Below are positions 46,806-60,100 of a DNA stretch of 64,000 bases, piece by piece. Numbering within the stretch: the first letter of the stretch is position 1; every line of letters starts with the position of its first letter. Below the pieces are notes generated by a model that saw only the letters and a program-made list of their open reading frames with translations, ran no database searches and was not told where the DNA came from. Location: positions 11,276,886-11,340,885 of the forward strand of contig NC_088789.1 of the NCBI RefSeq assembly GCF_949628265.1, read 5' to 3'. The stretch comes from Cloeon dipterum (taxonomy: Eukaryota; Arthropoda; Insecta; Ephemeroptera; Baetidae). The position numbers and the translations under genes were made by a program.

Positions 46806-49800
46806 TCAGCCGTTCATTGTGTGCGATCTTTGTATCACTCTTTCTCTTGCTGATGTCTCCGTTAATGAAATCGATCTCTTGCCTCCAGCTGTGAGGACGT
46901 CATCATTTAATTCTGTCTTTAGCTTCAAGCCTGCTTTTAAAGTAATTATTATTTTTGGAAAATGACTATAGATGCAGTGCGCACTTTCACTTTCGGTCAG
47001 TATTTTCTTTATCTCCTGAAAAGGCAAGTCTACCAACAGAGTCAAAATGATCGATGAGATAAGAACAGTCAGGATCTCTGAGAGAACAAACTGGAAATAT
47101 TCATAAATAATAATTTTACCATCCAAGATACAATAATTGTTGCCCATACCAAATGTGTAACTGAAGAATAGCCGGAAAATTTGGTTGTTCCCACGTTGTA
47201 AAAGTAAATGGGGAATTGAGTGAGATAGACTGCGTAAGATATCTTTGTGAAGATTTGAAATCCTTTCCATCTCATGAAGATTCCGATAAATCCTACCGGT
47301 CATGTTGGATTAAATAGACATTTAAATTGCTATTTGAACATCCACCTCCTCTGTTCTGGTGGCAAACGAAAATGAGTGAAATTATGAAGAGCGACCACAA
47401 TACTGGTGCCCAAGCAGCGTAGTTTGCCGCTTCCATCGCGTCATACTTGTAATCATGGCTTGACATGTTGTAGGGACTGAACCAAGGGTAAATGCAGATG
47501 AGCCCCAAAAAAGCCCACGCCAGGAGAGTTGTAACCTATATACACTTCCCCGTCAATATTTATACTATCATGCGCCCTGCGAGTATCTTACCGTGTTAAA
47601 TTGTATTCCATTAGGATTTCTTCGTAAATAAAATCCGGTTAAAATGCCCATTATATAAACGGTCAAACGGTGCGATGGGAGGATATAGGATTTGTTGCAC
47701 GTGTCAAACATTTTCTTGACCCTTTAAACGAAATAAACGCGTCAAAATGATTTTTTTGCCTTTCTCTGTCAAAAGTGTTTCAATAGTAAAATATTTATTT
47801 TTATTTTTAATATTTACGTATTGCCAAAGTAGATAATACTTGAGAGCTCATAATTGAAGGTCACTGAAAATCTTAGCCAAGTCGAAAAGGCAGCAATAAA
47901 GATCAGGATCAGTGAGCCTGTGCGAGGCCGTTTCCATAGTAGGTATACAAGTGCGGGGCTTATGATGAATAGTTGCATGTCAATGCCCAATTGATGAGTG
48001 TGTGTTAGGCACTAAAACAGATTTACTTTTATTAATAAGGCTTTTGCACTCCAATATATAAATACCATGTTTTCGAAGCCAAAGTAGTTGTGAATGAATA
48101 GGAAATTCTTCCACATGTGCGTTTTGCAGATGTCTGAATAGTGCTTAACCACCAGATTCCATTGAGGTCCAGATCCCATTAGCTGAAGAATGTAGGTGCA
48201 GAAAAGGATGATCGCAACAAAATTCGGAGAAATCCTTAAATTTTTAATTAAAGAATCGCGCTTAGAAATCTCATTTTTTTTACCTGAGAAAGCGAGACTT
48301 GAGCTTCGTCCCGAAATCTAAACTTCCTTTTTTGTCTAGCTCCTTAATGAATGAGTATGCCACCAGCAAGCCACTGAACACGACGAACGAATCAGTGTAG
48401 AGTATTGCCGTTCTTCCTATAACTGTCCATGGATCAGCTAGCCTCTAAAATTAAATTTAAATTAATAGTAATTTAGTCAATCTGCACATTCTAATTTGTT
48501 TGAATGTAACCAGGGATAAAGCTGTCCTGTTGATGTATGGGTAGAAGAATAGTGCCATTGACTTGTGGCAAAGGAGAAGTGCAATTGCATTCAAGAAGCG
48601 CAGACCATGTATGGGGCTGATATCGTCCGCAGCGCTTTTTGTATTTAGTAGTTCGGTCCACGTTTTACGTAGCGAGAAAGCCAACAGCACTCGTTTCCAC
48701 TTGGCTGAAACAAAAATTGCATTAAAATGTGCTTCTTAACATTATATTTCGAACTCCTACTTTGTTTTTTGAAGTTTTTCCCCGCTTGATCTAGAATAGA
48801 TGCCACAATGACAGCGGATATGAGACTTGCGAACAGGCAACTGAAAAATTTCGTTTGAGAATAATTTCTCTCTATGATATTTCTCCTTATTCAATTTGAA
48901 ATTGTTTGATGTAAAATGTTTCAAGTATTAAATTCATGCTCAATTCCGATAGCTCTTATTTATAAAGTATTTTTAGTTTAAATTATTGTTCAAAAATTTT
49001 TGAGCTCACTCCTCTGCTCGCCTATTTAATTTTTTTAGGCATTTTCGCTTACATAACAGCCAAAGTTGTGATATCAGGGTTGAAGGGCTCTGCTTTGTAG
49101 AGCATTTTCGGATCAACATGCACCGCCAATTTAAGTTCTGGGAGCGAGTCGAGCACGGACAATGTGTCTCGGAGACCCTCCTCAACGTCTTTCGCGTTGC
49201 AGCTGGAGGGTACACAAAGTCCCCAATTAATTGTGGTGTACCGCGGAATCCTATGACCTGGCTGCGTAAATACTTTAGATTGTATTAAAGCTCGTAAGTT
49301 TAAATTTTGATTTTATAGCAAACAGCTATAAATTAGGGTTGTATCGTAGAATATATTGAATTTTTTATATTTAATTGATCTTACATCAGAGAAATTGCTG
49401 CGAATAACATCATATGAATGAGCTAGGGTCAGTAAGTGTTTCAGTTGTGGGTCAGTGACTCTATCCTCGACCTGAAGGTCAAGGAATGCCAGCACGTATT
49501 GTCCTTTTATTGTCTCATCCGATTCCTCTAGCCTGTGTTTTATTTGCAAACATTGGTCAAAGTCCCCATACTGATTTACATTTCCGTTCAACAGAGAAGG
49601 AGGAATCCGACCAGTTGAGTCGTACACTGAAATTGTATCGTCGGTTAATTTGAATTTACAACTTGATCTGATAAATAAACATGAGAAGCACCCTGCGTGA
49701 AATTGGTCACGTACTCTGAAGCGCCCACAATTCTAAATTTCCTGCCGCTTGTTTGGCCAGCTTTGAATATTCTCCGCATTTTCCAGGCGCGTTTAGTGTT

Positions 49801-50728
49801 GGGTTGAAGGAGGTTAAAGAATCGACGATATTTGTGAACTGGGAAGAAAACCTTGATTTTGCTGACAAGACTGACTGCTGCTGCACTCGCTCTGAAAATA
49901 TCAAATTGTGTAAACATATTTTCTTCACGCTGATGTTAATTCAGTTCTACTGTCTACTTTTACGTTATCAAATTTAAATTTGCATAATTATCAAGGTAGG
50001 GATCATTTGATACGTTTTGTACTTTTAGAGTTATAAAAATTAAATCTCGATAAAAATACCTAAAACTAAATATAGTTGTATTTTGTGACGCTAAATTTTT
50101 GGTTTTATTTCCTGGCTGATGAAGATAAAAATAGTGAAGCTAAAATAATGTCCAGGATTGATTTCGTAAAAAGTACCAAAATGGCTCTCAAAAACATATT
50201 GAAATTGCGATTCTAATGTCGTTTGTGAAATAATGCAAAATAAAAAGGTAAAGAGACAAGAAACAACAATATGATTACTCTGGAGAAAAATTTCTAATTC
50301 AACTTGGTGGATCGTAGTGGAAAATGCACACTTCAAATTGCATTTTGTACATGTTTTCTTGACTCGTAGTTAGTGATTACTTTTCCAGAGACTAATTAAA
50401 TCCGTAATTAAATATTTATTCCCTTGCCAAACTCGCTACAAATAAACTGTAATACAAATGTTACAAAATATGCTTGTACTCCTGACACTCATATTTTTTC
50501 AATATGGCTTATTCTGCTAATTATTTATGATCATTTTTATTCCACAGGCCGTTTTCAAGTTAAATGTAAATGTAGCACTATTGTGAATATGCACAGTTAC
50601 GTTGGAGGTTGTACAAAAATAAAAGACTTACCTTGAAACTGAAAATCTACACCCTGATCATCAAGTTGCACCACGCTCTGCTGACCGTGCGCGGCCACGA
50701 TGCAAACGAGGAGCAAAATGCGACGCAT
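46806..50728 (-). CDS. NRF-6-like acyltransferase-3 membrane protein
   Basis: Member of the 'nose resistant to fluoxetine' family: an extracellular NRF domain followed by an acyltransferase-3 membrane domain. The substrate is unknown; worm relatives affect lipid and drug transport. Thirteen exons on the minus strand: 50632-50728, 49715-49891, 49385-49626, 49053-49261, 48761-48840, 48511-48704, 48284-48444, 48066-48234, 47818-48011, 47592-47721, 47346-47535, 47132-47292 and 46806-47090, in phase, 762 residues. A signal peptide (MRRILLLVCIVAAHG) starts the protein. The NRF domain has LELWALQMYDSTGRIPPSLL, GNVNQYGDFDQCL and a CVPSSC pair. The membrane domain has the conserved histidines in IHGLRFLN and LLCHKSMA and the typical THQLGIDMQLF. 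About ten membrane helices are expected. The intron at 47293-47345 is only 53 bp. Confidence 0.92.
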
Positions 50729-52663
50729 CGCTCACGTTGAGTCGCAAAATGCGCTACGTTTTTGAAGTGCACTATAGTGCTAACCACTGGCCTCGAGTGA
50801 ATTGTAGAAATGAATCAATTAAAATGAGTTGGCCGGGCCGATTGTAGTACACCACATAGACTCCCACACTTTGGCTGCGACGGAAGTTGCAGTGGACACC
50901 TCGCCGCTGGTAGACAGCCCTAGTTCCCCGCTTATCACGCATTTTTTTAACTCCAGTAATCATATATTTGTTTTTAATTCCCCCCGGAAAGTGCTGTCAA
51001 TTCACTTTCTCTGTCATTGTTTTGCCGATTAAGTAGCGAGGTTGCAACGAATCTGCAATAATATTTCAATATTGATCAACTCACTGAATATATAATTTTG
51101 TCGGCCTATAAGTAAAATATATGCGCACACCGCATTAAACGTTTAACATTAATTGCATCGTGTGCTGTAAACCTGCTTTGAAAATTGAAATAGCTCAAAA
51201 TTTGAAGAATTATTATTAAAATGAAAACTAACCAAGTTGACTGCTTTTGATTAGATAAATTAAAACTGCGGGCTAGTGGCAGATACAGTGGTTCCGATGC
51301 TTGCATTATTATGCTGTCTTAAAAGTGCTCAGTCAGTAAAATCCAGCCAAAGTTCGTTGGCTTTCCAGAAAGTCTTGCTTGAAGCTTGGAGGCAGAATAA
51401 TTCAAACGTCATTCACTTGACTCCAGGAAATGAGGAGCAATCTGCATTGACTTTTCACCATTCCTGCCGGGCATCCTGAAGCTCAGGCGAATGCATGCAT
51501 GGCGTTTCAATTGAAAGACCTCCGTCGTGGCGAGGCATTTCCACAATCTTCGCGGACGAGTGGAAATGCGCGATTCGCGGTAGCACGCCAAGACGTTCAA
51601 TAATTCAACAAATAAAATGGAATTATTATAAATACTAAGCGAAAATTATTCCGTGCCTCAATTTAGACAATTTTTCAGAAACTTTGCTTTTTTCTGGTAT
51701 AATACTTGTTTTTGAACTCACACACTGTAAAAAATGTGTAGAGTTGATCCTCAAAAGGAAACCAACCCATTGATTCAAAATTTTGGCTCTGACCCAAAGC
51801 TAAACGCGAGCTTATTCTATTATTCAGCGACGAGCGCAACCGTCTGCAATAAATTAGTCTCACGTACGTACTCTTTAAGCCAAGCTAAAGTGCCTCTGCT
51901 AACCAAACATCATTTTTTCTGTGCTTGCAGAATGAGTCTTCCTGCATGTATTTGTAAATTTATTTGTCAACCTGTTTAATTAAAAGTTTGAAACGCAGTT
52001 TTATTTCTGCTCTTCAAATTTATTTCGTGAACCTCTTTCGAAAAATAATATTGATTTTTAACGCAACAAAATATAAAATATTTTTCTACGGAATTCTCAA
52101 CATCAGCTAATTTTTATTTTTAAATATGTTGTTAATTTCCTAAAATAGTCAATAATAATTTAAGATAATATATTATTATATGGAGATAATATTAATTTGC
52201 GCTTTGTAAATTATTATTACAAACTTTTTGTATAGGTTATACACTAGAAAACGGAAAATATATTTAATTTATTAGTAACGCGCCTGTTTAAAAATATTTT
52301 ACAAATTAACCGAAATAACATTTTTCTGGTGTCATTTATCTGCCGTGGTAAGTGTTATAGCTTAACCACTAAAATCGAACAAAAAGACGGAACGACTGTA
52401 ACAAACAGTTTTTTGCTCCTCGATGGTAACATAACGTATTGTAGAGGGCAAACTACGAAAATAAATATTGGAATTATTCAGAGTAATATAATAGATTAAT
52501 ATCTCATTGTTATTAGTTATTAGCTTCTCTTGCTTTTCTCTGGCGACGCTTTTATAGTTTCCACCTCGCCTGGCGCCCGCCACCCACTTTCAGCAGTGGT
52601 TTCACTGGTTTCTGCTTTACCAGGCGCAAGCGACACGCCCCATAGTCCATACATTGCGGAAAA
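50729..52663. other. Intergenic region between the NRF-6-like gene and EMRE
   Basis: 1.9 kb with only short open frames lacking known domains or splice partners. The first part should contain the promoter of the NRF-6-like gene and the last 200 bp the EMRE promoter and leader. No gene recognised. Confidence 0.45.
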
Positions 52664-52939
52664 ATGGCCGCACGGCTGGTGCGTACTTTGATAAACGCTA
52701 GACTAACTGCGAGCCCTCCACGGCTCCAGACCACCGGACAGGTGACTCGAAAGGCTGTCACCAAGCCGACGGGCGCGTTCTTCGAAGAGCCGGAGAAACA
52801 GCCGTATGGATTATTAGGGGTCGCGGTCACAGTGTTCCTCGGCCTCTTCATTGGAGCCACCATAAGCCAGAACATGGCCAGCTTTTTGGAAGAGAACGAG
52901 TTGTTCGTCCCGTCGGACGATGACGACGACGATGACTGA
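52664..52939 (+). CDS. EMRE: Essential MCU regulator EMRE (SMDT1-like), mitochondrial
   Basis: Single-pass inner-membrane subunit that links the calcium uniporter MCU to MICU1/2. Single exon of 91 residues. The Arg-rich, acid-free N-terminus (MAARLVRTLINARL) looks like a mitochondrial targeting sequence. The segment TRKAVTKPTGAFF leads into one membrane helix (GLLGVAVTVFLGLFIGATIS) with small residues (GATIS) where the family contacts MCU. The tail ELFVPSDDDDDDD is the poly-aspartate end typical of EMRE. An AATAAA at 53106 and another at 53157 follow. The gene is intronless here, unlike its neighbours. Confidence 0.93.
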   Translation: MAARLVRTLINARLTASPPRLQTTGQVTRKAVTKPTGAFFEEPEKQPYGLLGVAVTVFLGLFIGATISQNMASFLEENELFVPSDDDDDDD

Positions 52940-54168
52940 AGAGTCTGAAGACCCAGTGATTAGGGTGCGCGACTCTCCCGATATTTTTTAAATTAAATTA
53001 TTTTGAAACTTATGCTATTATTACTTGCTCAGAATCGACATAGACTCGCCTTTTACGCGCTTGGACGTTTTATTTTATTTATTTTTTTTGCTAAACACGA
53101 AATTGAATAAATTGTAACTCGAGTTTTTGTACTTTGTTTCAGGTTGTGGGATATGTAATAAATGCATTCAAGTTTGAATTTGGATAACCCTGAACCGAGC
53201 TACCTACTTTGCCACTCCACCAAATTGGAGGCTACGCAGAAATGGATTTGAAAATTACATACTCCCGAATACCATTGCACTGAATTTTGATAAGTGAGAT
53301 GGTTGAGAACCGTGCGATCAGCTCCTGAGTACCTTTAATAATTTTAATTTATGTTGTATATTACAATGTTGCTGTGTGAGTTGAACTCCACTAATCAACC
53401 AAGTGATCGAATCTAGTTGTTGAAGCACCGCACTGGTTTATCAATTTTCTTGACTGTTAACTCGCAAAGCTTGAGAATCATAAAGAATTTTCCCATCAGA
53501 ACACTTCATTTACTGAATTTAATCGATTGAAATTAATGACATGAGCATTTTTCTGCATACATGTAATGGACTTCCAACATATTATATGTTGTCTGTGTGT
53601 TTAATATTTTATTTTCTTTGTACTCTATGACGTTTGTTGACAAATAAAGAGTTACTTGTTGCCAATAGTTACAAATTTTTAGGTTTTTCGGATATAAATT
53701 ACAAACCAAGATAAATTAAGATTGTTGTCCTTTATTTCCACAAATAATAACTGACACAAAAGGAAAAATGCAGCAAATTACCAAGATTCGGGGGAAACGA
53801 GTGAGTCACATGGATAATAATATTAGCTACTATTATTCCTATAGAACATTGTGAAGTGTATCTTTTTAAAAAATATATCTCGTTTCCTCTTCAGATTGCA
53901 GAGAAATATGGAAAAACTACTTGAGTACAACTAGACAATAATATAATAATAATTGTTACAATTGATGTTTTTACACTTTGGGCTCAAGTAATCGAATAAA
54001 TCATAGTAAAGCAAAACATGGAAAACGCTGGCTGAAAAAATACGAACTCCTAAAACTTGTGTTACAAACGATTTTTCTATAGAACTATGTCCAATGTAAT
54101 GCTTAGAAAAGAGTCAGCTTGTACAAGTCTCTGGATGCAATTTGTAGCACAGATAAGCAGAGAGTAGG
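52940..54168. other. Shared 3' region of EMRE and PDS5
   Basis: EMRE 3' untranslated region (AATAAA at 53106 and 53157) and the PDS5 3' untranslated region on the other strand, with a possible minus-strand AATAAA at 53731-53736. No additional gene seen. Confidence 0.5.
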
Positions 54169-57100
54169 TTAGCTCGAAGCCTGCCTGGTCTGCCTGGTTG
54201 AGTGCCGAACTGGCGCGGCACTTGGCGCTTCCTCCTTCTTGCGAGCACTTGTCTTCTTATCATCCTTTTTCTCATCCTCTTTGGCTGCTACACCGTTTGA
54301 CACACTCTTGCGTCTGAAAGAGACAACGAAACAAGGTAAAATCTAAAATGCAGCAAACATAAGAACAATAAAATTACGTCAATTTAGCAGCAGGCGCAGG
54401 CTTGTCAGGCACCTTCTCGGGTTCAGGTTCCTTGGCGACTTTAGGTCTACCCCTTTTTCTTTTCTCTTGAGGTTCCTCTGCATCTTCGGCTGCACAAAGA
54501 GTATACAATTTTAACGCCTCAAACCAGATATATTTCAAAATTTAAATTGTTATTTAAATTAATGAAGGGCTTTGAAAATAAGATTTAACTTAATTCCAGA
54601 CCTTTAAATCGTCAAGGGACCATGCCATTGACACAAATTAGGCAATTTTAAATCATTTGAATAATGCTAAATAATATCATCTAACACAGCCTAGATAAGT
54701 TGAAAACAAGTCTGTTTTACTCTATTACGCATTCAAACAAAATACTTTTTTCCTAGAAATAAAAAACTACTTACACACACATTATGCCAACTAAGAAATA
54801 ATCAAAACTACTTAGCACACAAAATACTGTCTCAAAAAGAAAACTATTTCCCTGAAAAAGAAAAAATAGCTCTAATTATGTACTGTGCAACATACACGTC
54901 ATGAAAAGAGTAATCTGAACATAAACGCACAATACTTTTAAATAACACTTCAATTCATTTATGTTTCTGATTAGATGCTTTGTTACTTGATTTCTTGCTC
55001 AAAATACTGTCCTTTCTATCATCAATTTTTTTAAGCAAGTTCTCAAATATTCAAGAGATATTTTAAGAAAATAATGCTAGTCAACCACTTATAATTTAAA
55101 TCAATTGATTTATCTATCAGTATTGATTTGCAGGAGATAAACAATAGCACTCACATTTTGAATCCTTGTCATTTGAAGTGCTTGCAGCAGAAGGTGTACT
55201 AGTTGGTGTTGTGGAATCCTTTCGAGGCCGACCTCTTTTCTTGATAGGCTCAGCAGAGTCAGGTTCTGTGTCAGACACAGGTGGAGTTGGAGACTTGGCT
55301 ATGTTCACTGTAGTAAGTGGTTGCTTTCTTCCTCTTCCTCTTGGTTTTGGAGCCACCTTTGGCTCATCTTCTGGTTCATCAGTTGGTTCAGACTTAATCA
55401 CTTCCTTCTCCACTTCAGCCTCCTCTTCTTTCTCAGATTCCTCTTCTGCTACTGTTTTTCTCTTCCTACTGTTCAGTTGAAAATAGAAATCAATGAACAA
55501 GGACTATAAAGGCAAGATGAATTATGAAACAGTAAGACTTTCACAATGATAAAGATCAATAGGTCTATATGAGTATTTTGGTTTACACTATTGAATGGCA
55601 CGCTAAGTTTAATAATTATAATTTAAATTTAATTCATTGTTAGTAGATTGGTCAAGCTGAAGCTAAATTTAATCATACTCATGAAAACATACTTGTAGCT
55701 CTTGGTAGCTCTGCGTTCAATTTCATCAGAGCTTGGTATCTCATCTTCATCTACTTCCTGACTTGTTTTGCCTTCTTCATCCTCTTCCCTTGAGGGTGAA
55801 GGTGACTGACTTTTCCTGGCTTTGCCTCGTTTGTTGTCTCCCTTCTGCTGACCATACTTTCTGCTTGCCACTGTAATAATCACGCCCATGAATTTCCATT
55901 GCACACAGTTGATTTTCCTTTACCAGGTACAACTTTCATGGCGCTAGTTGTAGGCGTTGCGCTCGTAGCTAAGCATGGTTTCTTTGCTGCTGGCTCATCT
56001 TCTGAATTTGTTGAAGTTGGCGTTTGCATCGAATCTTCGTCCTAAATTTAAGAGTGGTTAAAGAGGAGATTTAAAGAAAATAAATCATCACTTTTCTCAG
56101 CTAATAAACAAGTACTACAGGCACACAATTTAAGTAAATAAAGAGAGTCACCTCAAAACCTGGCAGCTGAATTTTTGTGTCAGAAGTTTGCATCGGCTGA
56201 AACAGAAATGAAATATATATATGAGATATTATTGAATAATGAGGAATATAAGAACTAAAAAGTTGAAGATGTGAATTAATCACATTTCAAAGCTTTTAAA
56301 GAATCTTTCAGTTCCAAATTCCAGCAAAACCCAAAATGACCAGGGCATTCAAACTTTGAGCGTGAAGCTTCTTATATTAGCAAATATTAACTATATTGAT
56401 AAAACTCGCATGATATCCGTTGTAGGATCTAATCTCATTACACTTAAATAATTCAAAAAGAGTTGACTTAAGTAAAAGCTGTCCAGTATACATACACTTA
56501 CCACGTCAATGCTGTTGGAGTCTTGGTTATCATTTGGATTTTTCCGCTTGCTCTTGGGCACCTGTGTGGTTGTGACAACATTCTTTTTCATGTGCTGTAC
56601 AGTGAACTCCAGAGGGACATAAACCTTGTGGTTTATGTAATTTGGGTCATCAGCTCTTTTGAAATACATCGGTGGAACTCTTGGTAAAGTTGGATACTTC
56701 TTCATCTCATAGTTGGTTGTCTTAGACATGACCAATCCCATTGCAATATCGCACACGGCCCACAATCTCTACAAATATCAAACTGATTTGGTAAGCAAGA
56801 CAAGGATTATTTATTAAACGGAAATATGAATGCATTAAACAAATATCTTTAGCACAGATTATGCAAGAGGAAAGTGGCTGCAAAAATTCAAGAAAAACTT
56901 GAAACTCAAAATCTACCTAAAATGAATCATCCTTTTTGCAATTCTTTCATAGAATATCTTGAAATTTGAAAACAAAGAATTCAACTATACCGGATTGAGA
57001 ATTTACTTACATGATTGGTATTGTCATCAGTTGGGTTAACAGCGTCAAAATGATTCTTCATCCTCTCAATCAAGCTTTTGTAGAAACCAAAGCAGTAGTT

Positions 57101-60100
57101 ATCATTGCGCATCATCAATGGTTCTAGGATAAACCAGAGACACTTTTGCACTATCTGCAACTGCACCTTGCTGTCAGGTGCTCTGAACGCAGGGTCGTGG
57201 GCCAATACAGGAACAGCAAACACCAGCATGAAGTCAGGCATCAAGTGGGGCAGCTGGTTGAGAGCTCTCTCGACGGCTGAAGCAATTAATTTTATCATTC
57301 ACTATCCTGTATTGCAGCTTATCATGCTTACAGCCAGAAAGCGTGACTGCCTTGATATAGTCCCTCCTCCTCTGGATGTCGGAAACCATGTACTCTTGGA
57401 TGGTCTTTCTGATCTTGACGTCTGGCTCTGCACCAGCAAGGGCGTAGTAGCCCATGAAGTCCAAGGGCAGGCACTTAAGGGGAATGCGGCGAGACAGACC
57501 TTGATGCAATTTAGCAGCAAACCGCTCTCGCACTTGTGGAATTTCATCCTGCATTTTGGTGAGTCAAATACAAGTAGACTTATAGGCTAAGATTTTATTA
57601 CCTGCATCAGTTGTGACAAGTTGAAAAACTGTGTTGCATTGAATTGGTCTCCTACACCCTTCTGCTCACAAATCTTCAGCATAGCGCTACCAGCACCAAG
57701 TCTTAACCAAGCTTTTTCGGCCAAACTGCAAAGTAACACAACATGCAAGATTTGAGTTTTAAACAATTAACTTATAATTTTAACTCATCATCCTTTCATT
57801 CATAGAAAAGACTATACTTAACATACCTTAATCTGTTTTCCTCCAACAGGTCTCCTTTGTTTACAATGAACGCATCAATCATTCTGAATGTTTTGTAAGC
57901 ATTCACAGTATCATCCTTGAGACCCAAAAGCCACAACGCCATAGTTTTCAAGCCTTTGAGCTGTAAACAGACAAAAATATAATTGATGCATAATTATTCA
58001 AATTGAATGAAAACCTTGCAAATTGTGTCGTGGGGGAGATCTTCCTCTTTACACCAATTATCAGAGCAGTCATGGTATTTACCATCTGATCTATCCTTCA
58101 TCAACAGTTCCTTCACAATTTTCCTGGAGATGGTATTCTTGACAATAACTGGAAAGGCCTGAGGGACATTGTAAGCTAGGTGACCCAGAGCCACAATCGA
58201 GGTCAAGTAATGAGGGTTGTTGGGTTCCAAGTTGTCTCTTATTTGCTGCAATTTCACTCAGTGAATAAATTATGCAGATGTTTGAGTACTACTACATACC
58301 TCCATAACCTTGGAAAAAACGGTCTCAAGGTTCTCAACAGAATTATGAAAGAGGCATCTGATGGCGTGCTTAGCGTCTTTGGGGCCGCCAACACCACAAA
58401 GATGCTGGCATTTTGGGACCAAAGCTCGCATCTGCTCAGGGAATGCCTCCCCGATCGGCTTGAACTTTCCAATGAGGGTCAAAATTGTCAGCACAAGCGG
58501 TGCGACATCCTCCAGGTCCAGGATGGAAATCAAGTGTTCAATGACGTCCTCATGAAGGAAATGAGAAGGAAAAACAAAAGCGAGGACCTTCAACAAGTTC
58601 AGACCCCTTTCTCCTGCATTTTGTGGATTCAAGTGGAGCTCTTCAATCAAATTGGTGTGCCTTATGCATTGTTCCACATAGCCAACGAGGACCTTAATAA
58701 AAACGAACCGGTGAAAAGGTGGCTTTTAGTTAATACCCATAATTATACCTTGATGGCTTCGTGATCAACCATTACTGAGGAAGTTCTTTCCAACAACATC
58801 TTAACAGTATTGTAATACAGATTTGTCATGACTGGCTGGCCAAGTCTTTTCAGAATTTGAGACTGAAAATATTCATTTTTTCAAGCAAACGATTAAAGTA
58901 TTAATTACAACTAACCATAACTTCAGAGCAAGTTTTGCAACTAACAGACGGGTTCATGACAGTTTCCATCATCTGCAGCAAAGAGGCATCTTTGGACATA
59001 TGAGCAGAGAACTTCCTAAGAAACTCGTGAGCTTTGACTGGTTCTGGTAAATGTTTAGAGAGCTGGACGATTTTGGCATTCAGATCCTTATCTCGTTCAT
59101 CATCAGGTGCTCTGTTTTGAAGCTCCAACACCTCAGAAACAAGCTTTCGAATGCTGTAAATTGAAAAAAAAAATAAGTTTTAATCATAATTCATAAAATA
59201 ATACCAAAAGCATTATAAACATAAAATATATTTTGTTTAATGGACTAATGCTTACGAAAGCTGTAGTTTCTGTAGTTCTATGAATGCTTTAGTGGCATTT
59301 TCATCAACTGTTCCCAACAAGTAGTATAGTTTCTTCATACGATCTTCAGTGGGAAGAGTAAATGGGACCAAGCATGTGTTAAGAAGTTTCTCAACCATCA
59401 ACCTGGGACATTAGAGAAGAGTTATTTGAAAAAATGGTTAGATGTCTGATGCTTACTTATCGTCAAGACCAGGCATGTAGTAACAATGAAGAATTTTGTC
59501 CTTAATCCAGGTGACAGCTTTTTTGGTTGCTTCAGGTACATCCTGCTCCATGAGATGGGCTTTGTAGATCATAGCCAAGCCACTCATTGCTTCTCGTCGG
59601 ATTTTAAACTGAAAAATGATTATTTATTGATAAGTATTGATTGCATTCAATTAGCTCGCACCTTTTTGTCAAGTGTGCGCTCTCGCACAAAGTCAAGAAG
59701 ATCTTCACTCTCTGACACAACGCTGAAGTCCCTTTTAGCTGTAGCAACGATGGCCATGACCACCTCATATCGCACATGCTCTTCTGCGTCATGCTGCCGA
59801 AGTTTCAGGGTCTGAGTTATGTCCTGACGCAGCTCAGGGTGATTAAGCAGGAAATGCATGGAGTACTGGACGCATTTTGTGCGAATAGCGACACTAATGT
59901 CATTGTACCTGGAGAAGAAGAATTAATTTATTATAATAGTTATCCCTGCAGTGTGTTCTTGCATAAATGACCAACCAAAAAACATCATGAAGTTTTTCCC
60001 ATCATAAGAAAGTCATGATCAAAGTTCAAGAATTGAACTTAAATTTCAAATTTCTGATTGTCTCAACAGTTCGAAAAACTAATTGAATATATAGCAAGAG

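Noticed and set aside
57105..57590. 161-codon plus-strand frame
   Set aside because: Antisense to PDS5 exons and spans a PDS5 intron.
58180..58764. 194-codon plus-strand frame
   Set aside because: Antisense to confirmed PDS5 exons; no family resemblance.
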